From Calliopsis andreniformis (Eukaryota > Arthropoda > Insecta > Hymenoptera > Andrenidae): 64,000 nucleotides of DNA. The notes under the pieces are model-generated. The model had not been told where the DNA came from. It saw only the letters and a list, made by a program, of their open reading frames with translations, and did not search any database. Positions 62,427 through 64,000 of the stretch are shown here, one piece after another. Numbering within the stretch: the stretch's first letter is position 1; each line of letters begins with the position of its first letter. The DNA is taken from assembly GCF_051401765.1 (NCBI RefSeq), contig NW_027480429.1:12218157-12282156 (forward strand), given 5' to 3'. Made by a program: the position numbers and the translations under genes.

Positions 62427-64000
62427 CTTTCGGGGCAACATAGGCTTCACCCTTGGGCGTTGCACCAACAGATTGAGTAGTTAGGCCCTTAGAAGTCAAC
62501 GCCAGAAGCATAAAATACGATATAAATAGAACAGCTTTTCCATCGTATAAAACGAATAATTGCAACCAGTGTGGAAGTTATGGTCATGTCTACGTTCCGG
62601 GCAACCTAGGCTTCACTCTAGGGCGTTGCTCGACCATATCGGATAGCTAGGGCCTTAGAAGTCAACGCCTGAAGTATAAAATACAATAAAAATACAACAG
62701 CCTTTCCATCCTATAACAGGAATAATTGCAACCCGTGTGAAAGTGATGGTCATTTCTACGTTCCAGGCAACTTAGGATTCACCCTAGGGCGTTGTTCCAC
62801 CAGATGGAATAGTTAGGGCCTAAGAAGTCAACGCCAGAAGCATAAAACACTATATAAATACAACAGTTTTTCCATCATATAAAACGAATAATTGCAACCA
62901 GTGTAAAAGTTATGGTCATTTCTACTTTCCGGGCAACATAGGCTTCACCCTTGGGCGTTGCACCAACAGATTGAATAGTTAGGCCCTTAGAAGTCAACGC
63001 CAGAAGCATAAAATACGATATAAATAGAACAGCTTTTCCATCGTATAAAACGAATAATTGCAACCAGTGTGAAGGTAATGGTCATTTCTACGTTCCAGGC
63101 AACTTAGGCGTCACCCTAGGGCGTTGCTCCACCACATCTAATAGCAACGGCCTTAGAAGTCAGCCCCAGATGAATAAAATACATAAAAGATGCCACAGCT
63201 TTTCCATCGTATAAAACGAATTATTGCAACCAGTGTGAAAGTTATGGTCATTTCTACGTTCCGGGCAACATAGGCTTCACTCTAGGGCGTGGCGCCACCA
63301 GATCGAATAGTTAGGGCCTTAGAAGTCAACGCCAGAAGCATAAAATACGATATAAATACAACAGCTTTTCCATCGTATAAAACGAATAATTGCAACCAGT
63401 GTGGAAGTTATGGTCATTTCTACGTTCCGGGCAACCTAGGCTTCACTCTAGGGCGTTGTTCCACCAGATGGAATAGTTAGGGCCTAAGAAGTCAACGCCA
63501 GAAGCATAAAACACTATATAAATACAACAGTTTTTCCATCATATAAAACGAATGATAGCAACCAGTGTGAAAGTTATGGTCATTTCTACGTTCCGGGCAA
63601 CATAGGCTTCACTCTAGGGCGTCGCGCCACCAGATCGAATAGTTAGGGCCTTAGAAGTCAACGCCCGAAGCATAAAATACAAAATACATAAAACAGCTTT
63701 TCCATCGTATAAAACGAATAATTGCAACCAGTATGAAAGTTAACGTCATTTCTACTTTGCGGGCAACCTAGGCTTCACCCTAAGGCGTTGTTCCACCAGA
63801 TGGAATAGTTAAGGCCTAAGAAGTCAACGCCAGAAGCATAAAACACTATATAAATACAACAGTTTTTCCATCATATAAAACGAATAATTGCAACCAGGAT
63901 GAAATTTATGGTCATTTCTACTTTCCGGGCAACCTAGGCTTCACTCTAGGGCGTTCTTCCACCAGATGCAATAGTTAGGGCCTAAGAAGTCAACGCCAGA
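62427..64000 (+). repeat. Copy of 22754-24282, running to the window end
   Basis: It matches at offset 39673 up to 63955. Differences noticed are GATTGAGTAG (62473) against GATTGAATAG and CGACCATATCGG (62632) against CGACCAGATCGG. After 63955 it changes to GGGCGTTCTTCCACCAG and the array continues off the edge of the window. Confidence 0.86.

Larger units (their letters stand above)
1..64000 (+). repeat. 166-bp satellite DNA array, head to tail, about 385 monomers
   Basis: The sequence repeats every 166 bp from end to end. The anchor CAACCTAGG (or a close variant) falls at 355, 521, 687, 853 and 1019 and is still in step at 63930: 383 units span 63575 bp, only 3 bp short of 383 x 166. All copies share one orientation and no unique sequence interrupts them. 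Both ends of the window lie inside a monomer. Known centromeric and heterochromatic satellites of plants and animals often have units of 150-180 bp, so a centromeric or pericentromeric place is inferred. It is not shown, and I do not recognise the family. No gene is present. Short open frames of at most about 94 codons are by-products of the repeat. Confidence 0.98.

Noticed and set aside
1..64000. CRISPR array
   Set aside because: The repeat is 166 bp with no unique spacers between copies, and there are no cas genes.
1..64000. Telomere or subtelomere repeat, because TTAGGG occurs in most units
   Set aside because: TTAGGG occurs once per 166 bp and never in tandem, so it is part of the monomer only.
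1..64000. Naming the satellite after a known 166-bp family (for example a legume or grass pericentromeric repeat)
   Set aside because: Length alone is not evidence. I do not recognise the sequence and could not compare it. A search of the composite monomer against satellite libraries would decide.

Overview
The whole 64 kb window is one uninterrupted satellite DNA array: a 166-bp unit repeated head to tail about 385 times, always in the same orientation. I see no protein gene, RNA gene, transposon, CRISPR array or unique-sequence island. The array runs off both ends of the window. The unit length is close to the DNA length in a chromatosome and the copies form higher-order blocks, so this looks like centromeric or pericentromeric heterochromatin of a eukaryote. 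I do not recognise the monomer and cannot name the species. The composite monomer is about 42% G+C and is not depleted in CpG, a weak hint of a lineage without strong CpG methylation, or of very active homogenisation.

Monomer: taking CAACCTAGG as base 1, the unit has a G+C-rich first part (bases 1-70, about 54%), an A+T-rich middle (71-130, about 23%) and a mixed end (131-166, about 47%). The G+C-rich part carries an imperfect dyad, GCAAC-CTAGG / CCTAG-(GGC)-GTTGC, around a 6-nt loop. Several sequence subtypes interleave. These include a CTAGG type, an ATAGG/CCTTGGG type, a divergent TTAGGCGTC type with an ACATCTAATAG tail, a CTGAAGTATAA...CCTATAACAGG type and an AACACTATATAA type. One adjacent pair compared by hand (521-686 and 687-852) differs at about 22 of 166 sites.

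Layout: 1-4178 is a mosaic that includes a 2-monomer duplication. 4179-7498 is a perfect-looking 10-monomer tandem duplication (2 x 1660 bp). 7499-15401 is a mosaic whose pieces recur further on. 15361-15692 is a single-monomer duplication. 16021-21247 is a 16-monomer duplication (spacing 2655 bp). 21175-27932 holds a block repeated about 4978 bp apart. 27110-32190 is repeated at 34248-39660, the second copy being two monomers longer. 32720-34256 is a 6-monomer duplication. 37834-41321 is an 11-monomer duplication in which the second copy lacks one monomer. 42497-50684 is a patchwork of pieces from the left half. 50685-60061 is a roughly 4.1-4.6 kb duplication, each half containing its own 1659-bp (10-monomer) duplication. 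60062-64000 returns to pieces also found at 22.7-27.6 kb.

There are no genes acting together here. The interest lies in how the array evolved: repeated unequal exchange at many scales (1, 2, 6, 10, 11, 16, about 30, 43/45 monomers) with no single dominant higher-order unit, while monomer phase drifts by only 3 bp over 383 units. Block boundaries are by-eye estimates, usually good to about 20 bp.
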